From positions 666,097-730,096 of the forward strand of contig DASXVV010000006.1 of NCBI GenBank assembly GCA_036504035.1: a DNA stretch of 64,000 nt, read 5' to 3'. The notes below the pieces were generated by a model. That model worked only from the letters and a program-made list of their open reading frames with translations, did not search any database and had not been told where the DNA came from. The position numbers were made by a program, and so were the translations under genes. This DNA comes from Candidatus Deferrimicrobiaceae bacterium. Its GTDB lineage: Bacteria > Desulfobacterota > Deferrimicrobia > Deferrimicrobiales > Deferrimicrobiaceae. Shown piece after piece: positions 52,386-64,000 of the stretch. Numbering within the stretch: the first letter of the stretch is position 1; the number at the start of each line of letters is the position of its first letter.

Positions 52386-52793
52386 ATGCCGGGAGACCGC
52401 CGCAGGAAGATCGTCAACGAGACGCGCAATGTCATGCTAGGCGACCGCGTCCGCGTGGCCGACAACTTCTGGCGTCGCCTCAAGGGATTGCTGGGGACCC
52501 GATCCCTTCACCCGGGCGACGGCCTGTGGATCTCCCCGTGCGACGCGGTCCACACGCTCGGCATGCGGTACCCGATCGACCTGGTCTTCATCGACGGATC
52601 GGGGGTGGTCGTCGGATGTTGCCCCGGACTTCCCCCCAACCGGATCTCCCCCAGATACAGGAAGGCGTGCGGCGTGCTCGAGCTCCCGGCCGGGATGCTG
52701 GCACGTACCGGGACCGAGCCGGGCGACCGGGTCCGGTTCGAGGCTCCCCGGGACGACGCGGCCGCCTTGACACCTCCGCGCGCCCGTTGGTAA
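52386..52793 (+). CDS. DUF192 family protein
   Basis: A 135-residue protein with the DUF192 core: DNFWRRLKGLLGTRSLHPGDGLWI, SPCDAVHTLGMRYPIDLVFID, VLELPAGM. Function is unknown; many members are exported but this one has no signal peptide. Its stop codon TAA lies within the -10 region of the heat-shock promoter. A TAGAAT sequence 8 bases before the ATG could give an almost leaderless transcript. Confidence 0.88.
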   Translation: MPGDRRRKIVNETRNVMLGDRVRVADNFWRRLKGLLGTRSLHPGDGLWISPCDAVHTLGMRYPIDLVFIDGSGVVVGCCPGLPPNRISPRYRKACGVLELPAGMLARTGTEPGDRVRFEAPRDDAAALTPPRARW

Positions 52794-52827
52794 AGTGGTG
52801 TTAGCACTCGCGCGCTTTGAGTGCTAA
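52767..52827 (+). promoter_or_regulatory. hrcA promoter with CIRCE operator
   Basis: TTGACA (52767) and TAAAGT (52791) separated by 18 bases form a sigma70-type promoter. Immediately downstream (52801-52827) is a perfect CIRCE element, TTAGCACTC-N9-GAGTGCTAA, the HrcA operator. The operator overlaps the transcription start, so HrcA binding should block the whole downstream heat-shock run and hrcA itself. Confidence 0.95.
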
Positions 52828-52851
52828 TCGGTTGCCGCGAAAGGGAAGGCA

Positions 52852-53886
52852 GTGAGCACCGTCCTGGACGACCGTGCGGCGCAAGTGCTGCGCTTCGTGG
52901 TCGAAGATTATATCGAAACGGCCGAGCCGGTGGGGTCGCGCACCATCTCCAAGCGGATGGGGCAGCTTTCCCCGGCGACGATCCGGAACATCATGGCCGA
53001 TCTCGAGGACTCGGGCTGCCTGGCGCAGCCGCACACCTCCGCAGGCCGCATTCCGACGGCCGCCGGCTTCCGCTACTACGTCGATTACCTGCTCGAGCGG
53101 CAACGGCTGCTGCGCAGCGAACGCGACCAGATCCACCGGACGGCCGGCGCCCAGGCGCCGCCGCCGGACGAGACGCTCCGACAGGTCGGCCGCCTGCTGT
53201 CACAACTGTCCGGCCAGGCGTGCGTCGTGGTCGTGGCCGGCCCCGGCGACCAGAAGCTGCGCGGACTCCGGCTGGTGCGCGCCGGCCGGGACAACGTGCT
53301 GCTCGTCGCGGTCATGCAGGGCGGTTGGGTGCAGCACCGTCTGATCGAAGGCGAGCCCGACCTGTCCGACGGCGACATCGAGAAGATCGGCAACTACCTC
53401 GACGCGCTGGCAGCGGGCCTCACGCTGTCGCAATTGCGGACGAAGATCCTGCAGGAGATGCGCCACGAGAAGGCGCGCTACGACCGGATCATGACGCGGG
53501 CGCTGGCGCTTTCCGCCCGGGCGTTCCCCGCCGCGACCGAAACCGAGGTTTACGTCGAAGGGCGCACCAACATTCTCGAACAGCCCGAGTTTATCGAGGA
53601 TGTCCAGAAGCTCAAGCGGATCCTGCGGGCGTTCGAGGAAAAGAGCGTCGTCGTCCGGCTGCTCGACCGGGTGCTCGACGGCGACCCGGCGCGGGTGTCC
53701 ATCGGTGCCGAAAATCCGATCGAGGAATTGCCCGACATCTCCGTGGTCGCGTCCGCGCTGAGCCGCGACGGCGCCCCGCTGGGCAGCATCGGGCTCGTCG
53801 GCCCGGTCCGGATGAATTATGCGCGGATCATCCCGCTCGTCGAATACACCGCCGGCCTTCTCGGCACCGGCCACTTCAACCGGTAG
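52852..53886 (+). CDS. hrcA: heat-inducible transcription repressor HrcA
   Basis: A 344-residue HrcA. The N-terminal winged helix (VVEDYIETAEPVGSRTISKR, LSPATIRNIMADLEDSG) binds CIRCE; HTSAGRIPTAAGFRYYVD is the family hallmark; the GAF-like C-terminal domain contains MNYARIIPLVEYTAG. It represses the operon in the absence of heat stress with help of chaperonin. GTG start, 25 bases after the CIRCE element, preceded by GAAGGCA. First gene of the run. Confidence 0.96.
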   Translation: MSTVLDDRAAQVLRFVVEDYIETAEPVGSRTISKRMGQLSPATIRNIMADLEDSGCLAQPHTSAGRIPTAAGFRYYVDYLLERQRLLRSERDQIHRTAGAQAPPPDETLRQVGRLLSQLSGQACVVVVAGPGDQKLRGLRLVRAGRDNVLLVAVMQGGWVQHRLIEGEPDLSDGDIEKIGNYLDALAAGLTLSQLRTKILQEMRHEKARYDRIMTRALALSARAFPAATETEVYVEGRTNILEQPEFIEDVQKLKRILRAFEEKSVVVRLLDRVLDGDPARVSIGAENPIEELPDISVVASALSRDGAPLGSIGLVGPVRMNYARIIPLVEYTAGLLGTGHFNR

Positions 53887-53930
53887 CTGTCGGCTCCGAC
53901 TGAAATCAATATAAAGGGGTTCCCCAGGAA

Positions 53931-54479
53931 ATGACCGAAGACAGGAAAACGACACCGGAAAACGAGGCGACGCCCGAAGGGGCGGAGTCCGCCGCGCCTT
54001 CCGTCGACGAAACCATCGCCGAGCTGCTCGAGACCAGGCGAAAGTTGGCCTACCTGGCCGCCGAGTTCGACAATTACAAGAAGCGGGCGCAGCGCGAGCG
54101 CGAGTCGCTCATCGCCTTCGGCAACGAACGGCTGCTCCTGGCGCTCCTGCCCATCCTCGACAACCTCGAGCGGGCGATCGCCCAAGGCGCCGCAAGCGGG
54201 ACGTTCGACGCGCTGCTCGAAGGGGTGCGCATGACGTACGCCCTCTTCATCGCCGAGCTCAAGAAGTTCGGCGTCGAGCAGATGGGCGCGGCCGGAAAGC
54301 CGTTCGACCCTTCGATCCACGAAGCGATCGCGCAGATCCCCGCGGCCGGTGTTGTCGAAGGGACGGTCCTCGACGAGGCATGCAAGGGGTACACCCTCAA
54401 CAACCGTCTGCTGCGCGCGGCGCAGGTCACGGTTGCGCGCGGCGGCGATTCGGGCGGAGACGAGGGTGCCGGAAAGTGA
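53931..54479 (+). CDS. grpE: nucleotide exchange factor GrpE
   Basis: A 182-residue GrpE. An acidic N-terminus is followed by the long helix [19 protein letters not shown] and the beta domain ending in [26 protein letters not shown]. It exchanges ADP for ATP on DnaK. Its stop overlaps the dnaJ start; dnaK, which usually stands between or next to them, is absent. Confidence 0.96.
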   Translation: MTEDRKTTPENEATPEGAESAAPSVDETIAELLETRRKLAYLAAEFDNYKKRAQRERESLIAFGNERLLLALLPILDNLERAIAQGAASGTFDALLEGVRMTYALFIAELKKFGVEQMGAAGKPFDPSIHEAIAQIPAAGVVEGTVLDEACKGYTLNNRLLRAAQVTVARGGDSGGDEGAGK

Positions 54480-55585
54480 GCAAGCGCGACTATTACGAAC
54501 TGCTCGGCGTCGCGCGCGGCGCGAGCGCCGACGAGATCAAGAAGGCCTACCGGCAGCAGGCGCTGCAATACCACCCCGACCGGAACCCGGGCGACAAGTC
54601 GTCCGAAGACCGTTTCAAGGAGGTCAACGAGGCGTACTCCGTGCTGTCCGATCAACAGAAGCGGGAGCAGTACGACCGTTTCGGGCACGCCGGGCCAGCG
54701 GGGCAGGGCTTTGGCGGGTTCCAGGACTTCGGTGGTTTCGGCGTCGAGGATATCCTAAACGACTTCTTCGGTTCCGTCTTCGGGGGCGGGACGGGCGGCG
54801 GGCGGCGTCCCCAGCGCGGGGCCGACCTCCGCTACAACCTGACGATCAAGTTCGATGAAGCGGTGTTCGGCACGGAAAAGGAGCTCATCATCCCGCGCAC
54901 CTCGACGTGCGGCGATTGCAAGGGCAGCGGCGCGAAGAAGGGGACCAGCCCCGAGAAGTGCGGGGCGTGCAACGGGCGGGGGCAGGTGTCGGTCCAGCAG
55001 GGCTTCTTCTCGATCTCGCGACCCTGCGGGCGCTGCGGGGGAACGGGGCAGGTCATCAAGGAGCGGTGTCCCGCGTGCAACGGCTCGGGGGGCATCCGCG
55101 AGAACCGGCCGCTCAAGGTCAAGATTCCCGCCGGCGTCGACAACGGCACCCGGATGAAGCTGCGCGGCGAGGGCGAGGCCGGTCCGCAGGGCGGCCCCTC
55201 CGGCGACCTCTACGTCGTGATCTCGGTCGAGGAACATCCATTCTTCATCCGGGAGGGCGCCGACCTCCTTTGCGAGGTGCCCATCACATTCCCGCAGGCG
55301 GCGCTCGGCGCCGACATCGATGTCCCCACGCTGTCGGGCAAGAAGACGCTGACCATCCCTTCCGGGACCCGTTCGGGCCAGGATTTCGTCATGAAGGGCG
55401 AAGGGGTGGCGCAGGTCAACGGCTATCGGCGGGGCAACCTGGTCATCCGTGCCATCATCGACGTGCCCAAAAAGCTGACCAAGAGACAGAGGGAACTGCT
55501 CACCGAGTTCCAGGTGCTCGCCGGGGAGACGCCGGGGCCGATGTCGCGCAGCTTCTTCGAAAAAGTGAAGGAGTTCTTCGAGTGA
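54476..55585 (+). CDS. dnaJ: chaperone protein DnaJ
   Basis: A 369-residue type I DnaJ. The J domain has the YHPDRNPGD motif; a Gly/Phe-rich linker follows ([12 protein letters not shown]); four zinc-finger repeats ([32 protein letters not shown]) and the C-terminal substrate-binding domains complete it. It delivers substrates to DnaK and stimulates its ATPase. GTG start overlapping the grpE stop (GTGA); stop overlaps the next gene likewise. Confidence 0.97.
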   Translation: MSKRDYYELLGVARGASADEIKKAYRQQALQYHPDRNPGDKSSEDRFKEVNEAYSVLSDQQKREQYDRFGHAGPAGQGFGGFQDFGGFGVEDILNDFFGSVFGGGTGGGRRPQRGADLRYNLTIKFDEAVFGTEKELIIPRTSTCGDCKGSGAKKGTSPEKCGACNGRGQVSVQQGFFSISRPCGRCGGTGQVIKERCPACNGSGGIRENRPLKVKIPAGVDNGTRMKLRGEGEAGPQGGPSGDLYVVISVEEHPFFIREGADLLCEVPITFPQAALGADIDVPTLSGKKTLTIPSGTRSGQDFVMKGEGVAQVNGYRRGNLVIRAIIDVPKKLTKRQRELLTEFQVLAGETPGPMSRSFFEKVKEFFE

Positions 55586-57579
55586 GCCTCCGGGGAGCGG
55601 TTGCCTGGGGGCTGGCCGGACTGCTCCTGGTTTCGACGGGTGCGACGGCCGCGCCGCGAAAGGGAATTCCGGTCGCCCAGCAGAAGGTGCTGCCCTTCAC
55701 CCCCGCTCCCGCGCTGCCCGTCTCCGCACGGCCCGCGCCCGACAACGCGCCGGCGCTGCGCCGGGTGATCCAGGCAGTGGGCACGTTTCGGTCTTCCGCG
55801 TTCGTCGCCGCCGAGTCCGATTACCAGGCGGGTCGTCGGGACGAGGCGCTGGCGCGCTTCCGGGCGATCGTGGCCGCCGGCACCGACGACGAGCGCAAGG
55901 GGTTCGCCTGGGCCCGCATCGGCGAGCTGCTGCTCGCCTCGGACGATCTCGATGCCGCCCTGTCGGCCGCCGACAGCGCCATTCTCCTTTCCCGCGCACG
56001 CTACCTCGTCCTCTCGGCGATGGATCTCAAGATGCGCATCGTGCGCCGGCTGCCCCAGCGCACCGCCGAGGTGCGCGACCTCGCCGCCTACCTGATCGAC
56101 CAGAGATACGTCGGCGGCGACATGCCGTCGCTGCTCGCGGTCATGGCGCGCGCCGAGGCCGCCGGCGGACACCTCCCGCGCGCGATGGCGCTGTACCACC
56201 AGGCGGTCGCCGCGGCGCCTTCCCCCGAGATCGTGACCCGGCTGCGGGCCGAGCGCGACACGCTGATCGATTCGGTCGAGGACCCGGCTGCGCTCTTCCA
56301 GTCGGGCGAGGCGGAGGGGGACGCCGAGGTCCGCGGGCGCCTCTACTTCGCCCTGGGGCGCTTCGGGATGAAGAACGGCTATCTCGGCCTGAGCGGGTGG
56401 GCGCTCGACCGTGCGGCCCGGTCCGGCGGCCCCAAAGCGCGCGAGGCGGCCGAGCATCTGTTCCGCATCGACAAGATCATGGCGTCGCGGCCCCGCATCG
56501 TGGGGCTGCTTCCGTTGTCGGGCAAGCTGGGGGATGCCGGCTTCTCGGTCCTGTTGGGCGCCGAGGTTGCGCTGCACCGGGGCCGCCGCGCCGAGTCCGA
56601 AGGCGGATCGCTCCCCGTGCTGCGCTGGGTCGATACGGGGGGGGCTCCGGACAGAGCCCGCAAGGAATACCTCTCCTGGTCGGCCGATCGCCTGGTCATC
56701 GGATTCCTGGGGCCGCTCACCGGGGAGGAGGGGCGGTCGGTCGCCGTCGCTGTCGGCCCCCGGTCGGCGCCGCTGCTCTATCTCGGCCAGAAGTCGGTCG
56801 TCGAAAAACCTTTCCTCTACCCGTTCGGCCTGTCGCCGCAGCAGGAGGCGCGCGCCGTCCTGGGCTCCCTGTCGAAGCGGGGGGTCACCGACCTCTTCCT
56901 GTTCGCCCCCGAAAACGGATACGGCAAGGGCTTTTCCGAAGCGGTGGGCGCCGCTGCGAAGGAGAACGGCCTGCGCATCGTCAAGACGCTGAGCTACCCC
57001 GCCGGCCTGAAGGATTTCTCGCGCCTCATCCGGTCGTCCGTCTCGGGCTCCGCCCTCGCGCGCCAGGCACGCGCCCGGGGGCGCGGCAAGTCGGGTCCCC
57101 GGGGGGCAATCGTGGTGGCCGACCGTTGGGACCGCGTCTTCCTCGTCGCGTCGCAGCTCCGCTACTACGACGTCTTCCTGCCGCTGGCCGGCTTCTCGGG
57201 CTGGAGCGACGACGCGCTGATCCGGAAGGCGGGCGACGCCGTCTCCGGCGCCATCTTCTCGGTCGACTATGCCGACGCCGTCCCGGGCGGCCAGGGAGAC
57301 CGGTTCCGCCGCGACTTCCAGGACGCCGTGCGCATCTCCCCGTCCCGCTTCGAGGCGATGGGATACGACGGCGCGGCGATGCTGTCGGCCGCATGGACGG
57401 TCGAGGGCGCGCGAGACGCGCGCAGCGCGGCCGAGGCGATGCGAGACCGGGTTCCCCGGATGAAAAGTTTTATCGGGGCGACCGGCAACTTTACCTTCGG
57501 CCCGGGCGGCGACATGAAACGGCGCGTGCATCTGCTCAAGATCGAGCTCGGCAACTTCGTCCCCGTGCAGGATCCTTGA
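55582..57579 (+). CDS. LpoA-like/periplasmic-binding-fold protein with TPR-like N-terminus
   Basis: A 665-residue exported protein (signal [16 protein letters not shown], cut near ATA-APR). Residues about 60-290 are Ala-rich helical repeats of TPR type; residues from about 310 ([18 protein letters not shown]) form a type 1 periplasmic-binding fold as in LpoA and branched-chain amino-acid-binding proteins ([49 protein letters not shown]). E. coli LpoA (678 residues) activates PBP1A, but is a lipoprotein; here there is no lipobox cysteine. So the role in peptidoglycan synthesis is plausible, not proven. GTG start coupled to dnaJ. Confidence 0.8.
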   Translation: MSLRGAVAWGLAGLLLVSTGATAAPRKGIPVAQQKVLPFTPAPALPVSARPAPDNAPALRRVIQAVGTFRSSAFVAAESDYQAGRRDEALARFRAIVAAGTDDERKGFAWARIGELLLASDDLDAALSAADSAILLSRARYLVLSAMDLKMRIVRRLPQRTAEVRDLAAYLIDQRYVGGDMPSLLAVMARAEAAGGHLPRAMALYHQAVAAAPSPEIVTRLRAERDTLIDSVEDPAALFQSGEAEGDAEVRGRLYFALGRFGMKNGYLGLSGWALDRAARSGGPKAREAAEHLFRIDKIMASRPRIVGLLPLSGKLGDAGFSVLLGAEVALHRGRRAESEGGSLPVLRWVDTGGAPDRARKEYLSWSADRLVIGFLGPLTGEEGRSVAVAVGPRSAPLLYLGQKSVVEKPFLYPFGLSPQQEARAVLGSLSKRGVTDLFLFAPENGYGKGFSEAVGAAAKENGLRIVKTLSYPAGLKDFSRLIRSSVSGSALARQARARGRGKSGPRGAIVVADRWDRVFLVASQLRYYDVFLPLAGFSGWSDDALIRKAGDAVSGAIFSVDYADAVPGGQGDRFRRDFQDAVRISPSRFEAMGYDGAAMLSAAWTVEGARDARSAAEAMRDRVPRMKSFIGATGNFTFGPGGDMKRRVHLLKIELGNFVPVQDP

Positions 57580-59630
57580 CCAAACGCGGGACGCTCCGGG
57601 AGCAGGTCCGCCGCGTCTTCGCGCCCGGCGGCGCGCTCCAGTCCTCGCTGCCCGGTTTCGAGCCGCGCCCCGGCCAGCTCCGGCTGGCCGAAAGCTGGGC
57701 CGACGCCATCTCCGGGGGAAGCGTCCTCGTCGCCGAGGCGGCGACCGGCATCGGGAAGACGCTCGCCTATCTCGTCCCCGCGATCCTGTCGGGCGGAAAG
57801 ACGCTCGTCGCCACAGGCACCAAGACGCTTCAGCAACAGCTCGTCGACCACGACATCCCGCTGCTGCGCGACGCGATCGATATTCCCTTTTCCTACGCGG
57901 TGATGAAGGGGCGCGGCAACTACCTGTGCCGCCTGCGCTGGAAGCGTTTCTTCTCGGAGCCGCTCTTCGAATTTGCGCGCGAGGCGCGCTTCTTCGACGC
58001 GATCGCCGAGTTCGCCGCGGTCACCCGCTCCGGCGACATCTCCGAATGCGAAGGCGTCCCGGACGACCTTCGCGTCTGGTCCGAGATCGTCTCCCGCAGC
58101 GATTCGTGCGATCCGTCCGCGTGCGACCAGGCCGACCGCTGCTATTTGCTGACCGCACGCCGCCGGGCGTCCGAGGCCGATCTCGTCGTCGCCAACCACC
58201 ACCTTTTCTTCGCCGACCTCGCCCTGCGCGGCAAGGTGGGCATAAATTCCGACGGAGGACGCCGCTACCCGGCCGAACTGCTTCCGCCGGCCGACATCGT
58301 CGTGTTCGACGAGGCGCACGGAATCGAAGAGGCCGCGGCCTCCTTCTTCGGTACCACGGTAACGCTGGGGCGCACGATCGAACTGTGCCGCGACCTCGCG
58401 TGCGCCGGCGGCGCGGGAGTGGCGGCCACGGGGACGCCGGGCGCTGCCTGGCGGCCGGTGTTGCCGGCGACCGAGGCGTTCCGACGGGCAGCCGACGCCT
58501 TCTTCGCGTCCGTCGGCGGCGAGGGCCGCGCGCTGATGCCGCCGCCGGGGAAGGACCCGCGCTTCCATTCGGCCGCGGCCGCGATGGCCGGGTTCGGCGA
58601 GGAGCTGGCGCAGCTGCTCCACGAGGGGCCGGTCGCGGGCCTGCCGGGCGGCGACGCGCTGCGCGACGCCGAGACGCTCCAGCGCCGGGTACGCACTTTT
58701 CTCGACGACCTTGCCGCCGTCCTCGAGACCGACCCGACCCGTGCCGTGTCGTGGGTCGAGCGGCGCGGGCACGCCGTGACGCTGTGCCGGACGCCGGTCG
58801 AGATCGCCCCGACGCTGGCCGCCGCCATGTGGGAGCAGCCGCCTCCCACGCTCCTGGCCTCCGCAACGCTTTCCGTTGCCGGCGACCTGTCCTACTTCAA
58901 GACGCGCGTCGGACTCGGCTCGGTTGCCGCGATTGATCTCATCGTGGATAATGAATTCGATTTCGCAGAACAGTCGCTCGCGTACGTGCCCGAGGGGCTG
59001 CCCGACCCGTCCGATCCCGCTTTCCCTGCCGAGGCCGGGAAGGCCGCCGCGCGCATCCTTCGACTGTCGGGGGGCGGCGCGCTAGTGTTGTGCACGAGCT
59101 ACCGGAACCTGTCGTTGCTGGCGGCGACGCTGCGTGCCGAGCTGCCGTACACGATCTTCGTCCAGGGCGAAGCGCCGCGCGCCCGCCTCCTGCGCGCGTT
59201 CCGCGACGAGGAGGACGCGGTGCTGGTCGGCACCGGCACCTTCTGGGAAGGGATCGACGTTCCGGGCGCCTCGCTGCGCTGCGTGGTGATCGACAAGCTG
59301 CCGTTTGCGCCTCCCGGCGATCCCGTGGTCGAGGCGCGCATCAAGGCGATCCGCGACCGCGGCGGCGACCCGTTCGCCGAGTACCAGGTGCCCGAGGCGG
59401 TGCTTTCGCTCCGGCAGGGCGTCGGGCGGCTCCTGCGCCGGGGCGACGACTACGGCGTGGTGGCGCTGCTCGACCACCGCGTGATGACCCGGTCCTACGG
59501 CGCGCTGTTCCGGAAGAGTCTCCCGCCGATGCGCTGGACGCGCGCGATCGGCGATGTCGAAAAGCTGTTCCGCCGGTTTCGCGACACGGCGGCCCCGATG
59601 CTCGAAGAAGGAGATGCGAATGATCCGTAA
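57576..59630 (+). CDS. DinG/YoaA-like Fe-S DNA helicase
   Basis: A 684-residue superfamily 2 helicase of the DinG/XPD group. Walker A is EAATGIGKTLAY, Walker B is VFDEAHGIEE, motif VI is RQGVGRLLRR. Between motifs I and II four cysteines (YLCRLR, then CEG, CDPSACDQADRC) form the Fe-S cluster site. It unwinds R-loops, G-quadruplexes or damaged forks, 5' to 3'. Start TTG overlaps the stop upstream (TTGA). Its end overlaps galU by 11 bases. Its place in a heat-shock operon is unusual. Confidence 0.93.
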   Translation: MTKRGTLREQVRRVFAPGGALQSSLPGFEPRPGQLRLAESWADAISGGSVLVAEAATGIGKTLAYLVPAILSGGKTLVATGTKTLQQQLVDHDIPLLRDAIDIPFSYAVMKGRGNYLCRLRWKRFFSEPLFEFAREARFFDAIAEFAAVTRSGDISECEGVPDDLRVWSEIVSRSDSCDPSACDQADRCYLLTARRRASEADLVVANHHLFFADLALRGKVGINSDGGRRYPAELLPPADIVVFDEAHGIEEAAASFFGTTVTLGRTIELCRDLACAGGAGVAATGTPGAAWRPVLPATEAFRRAADAFFASVGGEGRALMPPPGKDPRFHSAAAAMAGFGEELAQLLHEGPVAGLPGGDALRDAETLQRRVRTFLDDLAAVLETDPTRAVSWVERRGHAVTLCRTPVEIAPTLAAAMWEQPPPTLLASATLSVAGDLSYFKTRVGLGSVAAIDLIVDNEFDFAEQSLAYVPEGLPDPSDPAFPAEAGKAAARILRLSGGGALVLCTSYRNLSLLAATLRAELPYTIFVQGEAPRARLLRAFRDEEDAVLVGTGTFWEGIDVPGASLRCVVIDKLPFAPPGDPVVEARIKAIRDRGGDPFAEYQVPEAVLSLRQGVGRLLRRGDDYGVVALLDHRVMTRSYGALFRKSLPPMRWTRAIGDVEKLFRRFRDTAAPMLEEGDANDP

Positions 59631-60486
59631 AGCGGTCTTCCCCGCCGCGGGATTCGGCACCCGCTTCCTGCCCGCGACCAAGGCCTCTCCCAAGGAGATG
59701 CTGCCGCTGGTCGACAAGCCGCTCATCCAGCACGGCGTCGAGGAGGCGCGGGCGGCCGGCGTCCGCGACATGATCATCGTCACCGGCCGGGGCAAGCACG
59801 CCATCGAAGACCATTTCGACGTCTCCTTCGAACTCGAGGCGACGCTGAAGAAGAAGGGGGACGGCAAGCTCCACGACCTGATCCGGTCGATCAGCGATCT
59901 GGCCGACTTCTTCTACGTGCGCCAGAACCTGCCGATGGGGCTCGGACACGCCGTCCTGCGGGCGATGGACCTGGTGGGCTACGAGCCGTTCGCCGTCGTC
60001 CTCTCCGACGACGTCATCGATTCGGAGGTTCCGGTGCTGCGCCAGATGACCGACGTCTACGAGAAATACGACGCCGGGGTGGTGCTGGCGATCCAGGAGG
60101 TTCCGCACGACCAGGTGTCGCGCTACGGTATCATCCGGGGGAAGCGGATCGCCGAGGGGGTTTACGAGGTCGAGGACATGGTCGAGAAGCCGAGTCCCGA
60201 CGAGGCGCCTTCGAACCTCGCGATCATCGGCCGCTACATCCTTCCGCCCGCGATCTTCCCGGCGCTGCAAGGCACGCAGCCCGGCGCGGGGGGCGAGATC
60301 CAGCTTACCGACGCCATCCGTTCGCTGATCGGCCGCGAGCGCGTCATCGGCTACCGGTTCAAGGGGACCCGCTACGATTGCGGCACCAAGCTCGGCTTCC
60401 TGATGGCCAACGTGGCCTTCGCGCTCCAGGATCCCGATCTTGGCCCCGGCCTGCGGGCATTTCTCAAGAAGGAGAAGCTGCGGTGA
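59620..60486 (+). CDS. galU: UTP-glucose-1-phosphate uridylyltransferase
   Basis: A 288-residue GalU. The nucleotide motif AVFPAAGFGTRFLPATKASPKEML and the late EKPSPDEAPSNLAIIGRYI are diagnostic; GGEIQLTDAIRSL completes the substrate pocket. It makes UDP-glucose, needed for glycogen-related and envelope sugars, and upstream of UDP-glucuronate for L-Ara4N. AAGGAG stands 6 bases before the ATG, inside the helicase gene. Overlaps hsp20 by four bases. Confidence 0.96.
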   Translation: MIRKAVFPAAGFGTRFLPATKASPKEMLPLVDKPLIQHGVEEARAAGVRDMIIVTGRGKHAIEDHFDVSFELEATLKKKGDGKLHDLIRSISDLADFFYVRQNLPMGLGHAVLRAMDLVGYEPFAVVLSDDVIDSEVPVLRQMTDVYEKYDAGVVLAIQEVPHDQVSRYGIIRGKRIAEGVYEVEDMVEKPSPDEAPSNLAIIGRYILPPAIFPALQGTQPGAGGEIQLTDAIRSLIGRERVIGYRFKGTRYDCGTKLGFLMANVAFALQDPDLGPGLRAFLKKEKLR

Positions 60487-60929
60487 AAAGGCATGGCGTG
60501 ACGACGGGTTGCCCCGACGACGCGCTCCGCACCGGCATCCTGATGCTGGGCGGCGTGACGCTGCTCGACGTGCTGACTGAAGGCAACTACCACGTGCCGG
60601 CCGACGTCAACGAGACCGGCGAGGGCGTATCCATCCGGATCGAGGTGCCGGGCGTCACCGTCCGCCAGATCCAGGTCGTGGTCCGCGGAACAAGGGTCGA
60701 GGTGTCCGGCGAAAAACGGCCCGACCAGGCCGGGTGCGACGCCTCCTACCTGTGCATGGAACGCACGTTCGGCAAGTTCTCCCGGGTGTTCGAGATCAGC
60801 GGCGCCGTGAACCTGGCCCAGATGACCGCGACGCTCAGGGGGGGGGTCCTCACCCTGTTCGTCCCGAAGGTGGGCGAACGGCGCGGGCGCGAGCGGCGCG
60901 TCCGGATCGACGCGGAAGACGAGCGCTGA
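60483..60929 (+). CDS. Hsp20/alpha-crystallin small heat-shock protein
   Basis: A 148-residue small chaperone. The alpha-crystallin domain spans about residues 40-135 ([55 protein letters not shown]). The C-terminal I-x-I/V motif is replaced by RVRIDAE. It holds unfolding proteins for refolding by DnaKJ. Start GTG coupled to the galU stop. Confidence 0.92.
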   Translation: MKRHGVTTGCPDDALRTGILMLGGVTLLDVLTEGNYHVPADVNETGEGVSIRIEVPGVTVRQIQVVVRGTRVEVSGEKRPDQAGCDASYLCMERTFGKFSRVFEISGAVNLAQMTATLRGGVLTLFVPKVGERRGRERRVRIDAEDER

Positions 60930-60961
60930 CAAAGACAACGAATGAAGGGGAAGGAAGCGAT

Positions 60962-63526
<2,565 letters not shown>

Positions 63527-63532
63527 GCGTGC

Positions 63533-63562
63533 TTGCGTACGCTCGAGAAACTACGCTATAAT
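63533..63562 (+). promoter_or_regulatory. promoter of the tRNA-Gly gene
   Basis: TTGCGT and a consensus TATAAT are 18 bases apart; the tRNA begins 13 bases after the -10. An inverted repeat GAGCGT/ACGCTC spans the -35 region (about 63525-63545) without a T-tract. Confidence 0.75.
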
Positions 63563-63575
63563 TCGAGGCTTCGAT

Positions 63576-63651
63576 GCGGGCATAGCTCAGTTGGTAGAGC
63601 GCAACCTTGCCAAGGTTGAGGTCGAGAGTTCGAGACTCTTTGCCCGCTCCA
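63576..63651 (+). tRNA. tRNA-Gly (anticodon GCC)
   Basis: Acceptor GCGGGCA/TGCCCGC, D-arm GCTC/GAGC, anticodon stem CAACC/GGTTG with loop TTGCCAA, T-arm GAGAG/CTCTT-type with TTCGAGA. Anticodon GCC. CCA encoded. Confidence 0.96.
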
Positions 63652-63656
63652 ATTGC

Positions 63657-63712
63657 AAAGAGCAGCGTTGCTGCTTTTTTCGGAAAAAGGGAAGCCCAGG
63701 CTTCCCTTTTTC
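63657..63712 (+). terminator. double hairpin terminator after tRNA-Gly
   Basis: A first small hairpin (AGCAGC/GCTGCT) followed by six T, then a 13-bp stem AAAAAGGGAAGCC/GGCTTCCCTTTTT with T-run, able to act on both strands. The downstream tRNA-Cys may thus be transcribed by read-through or from its own start. Confidence 0.75.
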
Positions 63713-63723
63713 ATGCATACGCT

Positions 63724-63797
63724 GGCGCGTTAGCAAAGCGGTTATGCAGCGGATTGCAAATCCGTTCAGCTCGGTTCGACTCCGGGACGCGCCTCCA
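63724..63797 (+). tRNA. tRNA-Cys (anticodon GCA)
   Basis: Acceptor GGCGCGT/ACGCGCC, anticodon stem GCGGA... with loop TTGCAAA, T-loop GTTCGAC. Anticodon GCA. CCA encoded. 74 bases. Confidence 0.95.
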
Positions 63798-63801
63798 ACA
63801 C

Positions 63802-63835
63802 ACAGCCCCGCCACATCTGCCGGGGCTGTTCTGTT
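63802..63835 (+). terminator. terminator after tRNA-Cys
   Basis: ACAGCCCCG pairs with CGGGGCTGT around a 10-base loop, followed by tctgttt. Confidence 0.7.
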
Positions 63836-63895
63836 TGTGCGCCGCTCGCCATGCCGCTGGGTCGGCACGCCCTTTCACTGCACAATCCCCTGCGG

Positions 63896-63988
63896 GCCTC
63901 GATGGTGAAACAGGTAGACACAGCGGACTTAAAATCCGCCGCTTCGTGAATAACGGGCGTCCCGGTTCGATCCCGGGTCGAGGCACCA
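63896..63988 (+). tRNA. tRNA-Leu (anticodon TAA)
   Basis: A 93-base tRNA with long variable arm (CGCTTCGTGAATAACGGGCG region), acceptor GCCTCGA/TCGAGGC, anticodon stem CGGA/TCCG with loop containing TAA, and T-loop GTTCGATCC. CCA encoded. Class II form and TAA anticodon give leucine. Confidence 0.96.
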
Positions 63989-64000
63989 GGACGCGCCGAG

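Overview
The window is high-GC DNA with very little non-coding space: many genes overlap by the four bases ATGA or GTGA. Three things suggest a deltaproteobacterial (Desulfobacterota-like) organism: multiheme c-type cytochromes (one with the CX3CH first heme site typical of metal- and anaerobic-respiring lineages), a MucR-type zinc-finger regulator, and a probable selenocysteine codon. This assignment is inference from gene content only; no rRNA is present.

Layout. 1-5.4 kb, minus strand: an MFS exporter cut by the window edge, glycogen branching enzyme (glgB), a putative lipoprotein, a WalJ-like metallo-hydrolase and a cytochrome P460. 5.5-14.8 kb: a nearly complete lipid A 4-amino-4-deoxy-L-arabinose (L-Ara4N) pathway, arnT-arnB-arnC-arnA(formyltransferase)-arnA(decarboxylase). 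After a terminator-flanked multicopper oxidase, arnD follows. ArnA, bifunctional in E. coli, is two genes here. 14.9-26.9 kb: housekeeping and stress genes (nitronate monooxygenase, MucR-like regulator, superoxide dismutase, a Kef-type antiporter, penicillin acylase, an RluA-type pseudouridine synthase, a Nudix hydrolase, MFS, YkgJ-like) ending in tRNA-Arg.

26.9-32 kb is an accessory scar immediately downstream of tRNA-Arg. It holds a DUF4160/DUF2442 pair, a decayed IS3-family transposase with one end preserved, an AbrB antitoxin fused by mutation to the start of a dead VapC toxin, a second and inverted AbrB relic, a secreted coiled-coil protein and sugE. Two different gene fragments occur twice, nested as D-A...A-D in direct orientation. 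32-35 kb carries four small redox or secreted proteins of less certain origin.

35-45.3 kb: a hybrid histidine kinase with its response regulator, a cNMP-binding/PAS protein, an FAD oxidoreductase, an Amt/Rh-type ammonium transporter, a DsbA/FrnE-family gene with an in-frame TGA at the first active-site cysteine followed by a SECIS-like hairpin, a VIT1-type metal transporter, a zinc alcohol dehydrogenase, YaeQ and two small unknowns. 45.3-51.5 kb: an epimerase/DUF2867 protein, a decaheme cytochrome fused to a cysteine-less redoxin domain, a quinone oxidoreductase and a 13-heme NapC-type membrane cytochrome, the last two divergent around an FNR-like palindrome.

52.4-63.5 kb is a heat-shock cluster: a perfect CIRCE operator, then hrcA-grpE-dnaJ-(LpoA-like)-(DinG-like helicase)-galU-hsp20-lon, almost all overlapping and without dnaK. 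The window ends with tRNA-Gly, tRNA-Cys and tRNA-Leu. galU supplies UDP-glucose, the precursor (through UDP-glucose dehydrogenase, not seen here) of UDP-L-Ara4N made by the arn genes.
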